The notes beneath the pieces are model-generated. The model ran no database searches, was not told where the DNA came from, and saw only the letters and a list, made by a program, of their open reading frames with translations. Below, one piece after another: positions 59,201-64,000 of a stretch of DNA of 64,000 bases. The stretch spans positions 43,557 to 107,556 of the forward strand of contig QWDQ01000074.1 in the NCBI GenBank assembly GCA_003868215.1. The letters run 5' to 3'. This stretch comes from Pseudophaeomoniella oleicola (taxonomy: Eukaryota > Ascomycota > Eurotiomycetes > Phaeomoniellales > Phaeomoniellaceae). The translations under genes were made by a program, and so were the position numbers. Numbering within the stretch: position 1 is the stretch's first letter; each line of letters opens with the position of its first letter.

Positions 59201-59942
59201 CCGCTATCCAGGTGGTACCCTGTTCAAAGAACACCCATCACAACTGGTGCCTTGCCGCACAAGAGCGATGGATTCTACCAATGTCTGATCAGCGAATACG
59301 GAGCAATACTTTTCCATCAATCGGCTCGACGCATAAGTCAGGACTTGCGGCTGGAACGGCATCGACTTGTAGCTGATCTGGATTGTTCATCACGAACTTC
59401 AGTTCACTGAATCATGGAAAAATATTATCCACGACATCTTTCGATTGTGCCAATGTTACACACCACTGAATTCATGATTCTGATAAGCGAAGATTGACAC
59501 ACTCTATTGGTTGCCTGTTTCTGCTTATCGCATCCAGCGGGTCGTTCGTATACGTTGGCCCCTTGCAGAGTCCAGCAGAGACTAACTTTGTCGAACAAGG
59601 GACGGACCGCATTAATCAAATCATGTTCGCACCTTGGGCATGATGACTGCCAGAATATGGAATGCTGGCCAATGACTTTTACCTATCAACATGATGTCTC
59701 TCATGCTGCGTGGCTTCCATTGATTCGGTGCAACTGTTTCCTATGGCAGCATTCCCTCCCGACTTTCAATGTGCCCATTTTCTGTGTATATGCTGCTGAT
59801 TCGTAGATGAGCATCGATCAGGAACTATAGCTGATCAGTCGTTGTGTCTCTCAAGGTAACCGCTCTCAGCATGTTCGTCATCCACTATTCTCACACTCTG
59901 GACGGCGTGCTTGATCCGCCGTGCTAACGCGATCGTTGTACA
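56210..59942. other. Long gene-poor region with possible gene relics
   Basis: About 3.7 kb. On the minus strand, protein-like fragments interrupted by stops or frame changes appear: a hydrophobic stretch of about 40 residues around 58430-58552 (FAVYTIDLFYSWSLL and onward) and short segments near 57000-57190 and 56700-56860. None extends to a full gene and I cannot name a family. Confidence 0.3.
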
Positions 59943-62062
59943 ATGGCCAGAGAACTAGCCATCTGGTCGGAGAAGGAAGAACAGAACTTTCGCCAACATG
60001 TTGTAGCTTTGATGAAAAAAACAAACTGCGCCCCAGAGCCACCTCAACTCTTGTCTCATCTCGAAAGGCAACATCCAACAGTAGCTTGCGACCTGCCTTT
60101 CGATGCTGAACAACAACTCGCAAGCGATTTTGCGTTGGTCGCAGCAAATGTCGATTCGACAATAGTATGTGCATGTTGCATTGAGCAGCGATGGGGACCC
60201 TCCCGTGAAACGGTTGAGATCTTAGTGACCATTGCTTGTAACCACGGCTTGAATGAAGATGCAAAAAAGGCTTTGCATGCTATATTGGCTCGACTTCGAT
60301 CCCAGGTGACCTCTGGTATGTCTGAGAGCCACGAATAGTGGGTCAAGACGCAACTGATCAAGTAGGGGGTTCCAAGCGCCAGTTGTATGAGGATCTCTTA
60401 GATGCCATCATCAGAGGAAATCGAAGGCCCCTCCATTGTCGTATAGAATCCTCGCACGCAAAAGTACCATATCGGTCTAATCGATTGAAAAAGCCTTTGT
60501 TTCGAGAGATCAACAGCGTGCTCAACAAGCACAAACCCCCGCTCTCGGTATATGATGCTGGGCTCCTAACAAGAATCGCTGACATTTGTCGAAGTCTAGA
60601 TGGCAAGCTCGAAGATGAGGCCGAGGTCAGGTATTGGAAAGAACTTACTAAAGCCTGTTTCAATTATTCAAGAAATTTACCAAAATCATCCGCTGGGTCA
60701 ACGGAATTGTCGAGATCCATCCGACGTATACAGAAATTGGGCCGATACCGAGCCATCGCTCTGAATCTGTCCCATTTCCATCGAAGATTTCCCAATCTGG
60801 CGAGATCCATGCGTCTTGTGATCTGTCCGCCCTACCGTATGAAGTCATCCAACGTCGCCTTCACTGGTGACAAGGCACGCTGTTGTGTACATGCTGAAAT
60901 CCAGCTCATATTGTATTATATACAACGTGGCGGACTTTGCCATGTCCATCCTCGGGTTCTTGGGACAAGTAAATCTGCATGTTTTCTGTGCGGTCGATTC
61001 ATCAAGCACTATGGCTTATTGTCTTCTAAAAGAGCGCACAACCGTCTGTATGACAAATGGACGATCCCACAGACACTGTCGCTTCAACAAGGTCAGGCCA
61101 CCAGGATTCGAAACATGATACGGGAGGTAGATAGAGAAATAGTGAGCATGCTTTCTCTTTCTAAGATCAACCGAAAACGTACTGCACAGCCGACAGAAAG
61201 TGTGTTCACTCTTGTCACATACCCGGCGAGCTTGACAGCAACTGGGTCAAGTTCATCATCAGCCTCATCATCAACAACGAGCCAGGAATCAGAGATAGGT
61301 GGCATCACGTCGAAATCTCTGCCAGGAGGTCAGACAATCATGGTTCGACGTCCAGCAGATCAGATTCCCAATCCAGACGGCAAGTCATCAGATTCAGACA
61401 ACATGCTATCTTCCGAAACAGGCTCTGAACTGTTTCAAAATCCCCATGAACTATGTCCTTCGCCCAGAAAATCGACGAAGAGCTCAGAAGAAAGCCTGAA
61501 GGTTTTTTCTGCGTCACCAGCCAACATGCATAGCCCCATCGATGCGACGCAGAAACCGTCAGCAAGCAATTCAGTTCAGAATACCTCTTCATCTGTCTCG
61601 TCTACTATCCTCCTCAAGGCAGCTCCGGTCGAAGCTCCAGACTCCGCCAACAATGCCACACGTTATACAGTCACGCCTGAGCAACCCTGTCTGGTCTCCA
61701 CCCCAAACGTCTGCTTCTTGCTCGAGATCGAACCACCGAGAAGCGGGCTCTGCGTGATCAGGGACTCTCCGCCTCTAGACTCACCTACTACTCCTGATGC
61801 TCAGTCCCAAAGCCACGTGGTCGGCGTCGTCGTCGTCGCCATTCGGGATCTGCTACCGGGACAGGAGATGAAACTTTCGGCGGCGAGGGGAGTGGCGGCG
61901 ACTGCTTCTGCTGATGTATCGTCGCCATCCGCGTCCGGCGAGGGGGAGGATGTACGCAGTCAGCAGTCAAAAATAGAAGTGCTGAAAGTGCGATTGATTA
62001 CGACATCAGACACTGGACGTGGTGACACTGCCACGGATTTGGAATTTCAATGGACAGGATGA
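59943..62062 (+). CDS. OTT_1508-like nucleic-acid deaminase-family protein
   Basis: Putative zinc-dependent deaminase of the fungal OTT_1508-like family (cytidine-deaminase fold). Exons: 59943-60315 and 60366-62062; the 50-nt intron (GTATGT...TAG) joins RSQVTSG to GSKRQLYEDLL, total 689 aa. The first 240 residues are helical and charged. The deaminase core starts at about 285: RCCVHAEIQLILYYIQRGG holds the catalytic HAE (His300, Glu302), and SACFLCGRFIKHYG holds the CxxC zinc ligands (Cys330, Cys333). After RAHNRLYDKW the remaining 290 residues are Ser/Thr/Pro-rich and probably disordered, ending in a short hydrophobic VVGVVVVAIRDL part. Comparative work on the deaminase fold placed this family among those that may act on nucleic acids; no substrate is known. 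It is next to a 3.7-kb gene-poor stretch and a METTL21-type methyltransferase. Confidence 0.85.
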
Positions 62063-62603
62063 TGTATATATAAAATCAGAGTGGCATGACTTTTGACACG
62101 TATCACTCATTCACTCATTCACTTCCTACTTAACATTGAACCTCTCTGCATTGCATTGCATGCCTATCTGTCTATCTCTCTGTCTTGTCGACCGTACAAT
62201 GAATCCAGAGTAGTGCTAAGTAATGTTCTCGTCCAAATAGTCCGCCAATCAGATCTTGAAGATAGGCAGCTCTGAAAAAACTGGAGAGATTTTGAAGGAC
62301 GACCGATTTCACCAGATCCACAACAAACATCTCTCGAGGAAGAGTTTGTTGGTTTGTTGGACATGGGTATTATCGGTCGGTGTCTTGTTTTTTGATATAG
62401 CGCTTGAGAGGGGGGAAGCCATATGGCTTAACCTCGACGTGTGATCTTCCAACCATGGTAGTGAAGGGGGGTGGATTGGAGACGTAAAATTTTTCTGTTC
62501 TAGTCGCGCATTTGTGATGAGGTAGAGAGAGAGGGGGGAGAAAGCTATGGGGTGGAGAGAGAGGCAGAGAGAGAGAGAACGTTGGTGATTCTTGTATGGA
62601 TTT
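62063..62603. other. Terminator region between convergent genes
   Basis: Converging ends of the deaminase and methyltransferase genes. Contains CACTCATT-type and CTGTCTAT-type short repeats (about 62100-62190) and a GAGAGG-rich purine stretch at about 62521-62580. No gene seen. Confidence 0.5.
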
Positions 62604-63674
62604 TCAAAGGGATGTCTTTGCTTTGTAGCAGTATATCTCAACGGATGGGTTATCCGTAGTATCGTAATCAGAAGCGACATGTGGCAACGACATCTTTGAG
62701 AATTGCACTTGTTGAAAGGACTCGCGGATTAAATCAAAGAAGACTTCCTCGCTGTCGTGTCTTCGCTTCATTGCGACGACGATGAAAACGTGGGGAGATA
62801 TTATTGAAATCCCCCGGAGTACTTGGACTAAACTAGGCAGTGCGTCGGCGTTGTATGTGCAATCGGATACCATGACCATGTCCAGATTGCCAACGACATC
62901 CGGCGGCAGATCAGTATCCCAATCCAGGACAGCTTGGGAGAGTCCAGATCCGCGTGCGGGGTTGGCAAGACTGACATTCTTTTGCATGATCTCCATGGCA
63001 TCTGGCAAGTCCGTAAGAGTCACGCTGAGTGATTCGAAGAGGGTGGCGAGAGCGATGCCAACAATACCACAGCCAGCTCCGAGTTCAAGAATGCGTGCGG
63101 GTTGATGCAGATGATCGATCAATGTACGAAGACTGTCCTCTCCGCTGGCCTCATGATCGTCGCGTTCTCCATGTACACTTTGGAGAACTCCGATTGCGGC
63201 GTCCCAAATGTGCAAGGCGATGCTGTTGCCAGTTTCTTCCCAGATATTAAGCTTCTGCCCGCCCTCAAGTGAGAACGTGCGTTCCACAAGAGCAGGAGCA
63301 ATTGAACCAGGAGTAGCTTGGAAGGGAGCGCTGTGAGCGCCGACTATGGAGGGTATGGATACATGGTCGTGGGACGCATTTGACAAGCTGGAACGAGGAC
63401 TTACGCGTATTGCAGCGCTTAACAGCTGTCCTTTCAACGGTACGTCGAGTCTATCGCAGCTGATGGCCAGATCACGATAGCCTGTATGCCATGTTACAGT
63501 CTTCTGCAGAATGACTCGGCCCGACTTCTCGTCAACCAAAAGCAGGTCCAAGTCGACGTCTGCGGCAAGGAATGTTTCGCCCAGATCAGTCGTGATGGTG
63601 ACTAAACACGAGAATAAAACAGTCTTGCCCTGTGACAAACGGGGAGTCTTGAGAAATCTCACATAATGTACCAT
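62604..63674 (-). CDS. Class I lysine methyltransferase, METTL21/EFM-type (PF10294)
   Basis: SAM-dependent methyltransferase of the group that methylates lysines in elongation factors, chaperones and other proteins. Single exon, 356 aa from MVHYVRFLKTP. The N-terminal third is a beta-rich region seen in the larger fungal members (CLVTITTDLGETFL). LNIWEETGNSIALHIWDAAIG is the entry to the catalytic domain, with the Glu-Thr-Gly and WDAA elements typical of the group. SAM motif I is ILELGAGCGIVGIALA near residue 195, followed by TLTDLPDAMEIMQKNV (acidic loop) and post-motif VMVSDCTYNADALPSLV, the variant of the DxxY catalytic loop. The C-terminus ends VEIYCYKAKTSL. Which of the fungal paralogues it is cannot be told by eye. 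Confidence 0.9.
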   Translation of the reverse strand: MVHYVRFLKTPRLSQGKTVLFSCLVTITTDLGETFLAADVDLDLLLVDEKSGRVILQKTVTWHTGYRDLAISCDRLDVPLKGQLLSAAIRVSPRSSLSNASHDHVSIPSIVGAHSAPFQATPGSIAPALVERTFSLEGGQKLNIWEETGNSIALHIWDAAIGVLQSVHGERDDHEASGEDSLRTLIDHLHQPARILELGAGCGIVGIALATLFESLSVTLTDLPDAMEIMQKNVSLANPARGSGLSQAVLDWDTDLPPDVVGNLDMVMVSDCTYNADALPSLVQVLRGISIISPHVFIVVAMKRRHDSEEVFFDLIRESFQQVQFSKMSLPHVASDYDTTDNPSVEIYCYKAKTSL

Positions 63675-64000
63675 CGCATATGGAATAAGGGATGATTAGA
63701 TGCTGGTCTGATCTCTGATGTCTCTGATGTCTTGATGAAAGGATCACGAGAGAGAAAATATGATTTGCGGGACAAAGGACGGAATCATGGCCGCCCATAA
63801 TGAGCCACAAATGCCACAAATACCACAGCACCACAGTAATTACAGTAATAATTATCAGTATACGTGACCCACCCTAAAGGCCTGGCACCTGGAATTCAAG
63901 GTATTCCAGGTGGCTTCCACCGTAACTGCCAATATCAGCGCAACTGCCAATCGGTAATCTCATACTAATCCACTTTTTTCAAAAATTTATATTTAATTAA
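63675..64000. other. Window end, promoter of the methyltransferase gene
   Basis: A perfect inverted repeat with 10-bp arms lies at 63886-63895 and 63903-63912 with a 7-base spacer, and the word AACTGCCAAT occurs twice at 63924 and 63942. The last 40 bases are AT-rich. No gene seen. Confidence 0.5.

Noticed and set aside
1-64000. tRNA or rRNA genes
   Set aside because: No A-box plus B-box pair or rRNA-like stretch was noticed by eye on either strand; a tRNAscan-type search would settle it.

Overview
The window comes from a filamentous ascomycete (Pezizomycotina). Its genes are split by short introns of about 40 to 145 nt with GT...AG ends, and the families are typical of such fungi: PTH11-like seven-helix receptors, a LaeA-like methyltransferase, BAHD acyltransferase, Dur3 urea symporter, Dal5-type transporters and an OTT_1508-like deaminase. 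The class cannot be fixed from sequence alone. I support 22 protein-coding genes, most rebuilt exon by exon. I saw no rRNA, tRNA, CRISPR array or intact transposon.

Layout. 1.5-3.3 kb: a cytochrome P450. 5.8-7.4 kb: a PTH11/rhodopsin-type membrane protein. 8.8-9.9 kb: a PEX11-family peroxisomal protein. 10.3-14.4 kb: a carboxylesterase diverging from a Dal5-like transporter. 15.3-16.3 kb: a CCC1/VIT1 iron transporter. 18.3-20.1 kb: a sugar transporter. 21.2-22.6 kb: a second PTH11-like protein. 24.9-34.2 kb, loosely packed: an O-methyltransferase, an intronless GH16 glucanase, and a LaeA-like methyltransferase head to head with a flavin monooxygenase. 34.6-53.6 kb, denser: a MetE-like enzyme, an FAD amine-oxidase-type enzyme, a Dal5-like transporter, a Dur3-type symporter, an M20 carbamoyl-amidase-type hydrolase, an ABCC transporter and an ATZ/TRZ-type amidohydrolase. 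54.3-56.2 kb: a BAHD acyltransferase. 56.2-59.9 kb: gene-poor, perhaps with relics. 59.9-63.7 kb: an OTT_1508-like deaminase and a METTL21-type methyltransferase.

How they may work together. The 34.6-53.6 kb block reads as a nitrogen scavenging neighbourhood: uptake carriers plus enzymes that cut C-N, amide and carbamoyl bonds. Six HGATAR (AreA-type) sites lie within 130 bp upstream of the Dur3 gene. The P450, O-methyltransferase, LaeA-like protein, flavin monooxygenase and BAHD enzyme are tailoring-type activities, but no PKS, NRPS or terpene synthase is visible, so no complete biosynthetic cluster can be claimed.

The most striking structural observation is in the Dur3 gene. The frame, and the expected Trp-Tyr junction, are restored only if two canonical introns flank an exon one nucleotide long (position 42574).
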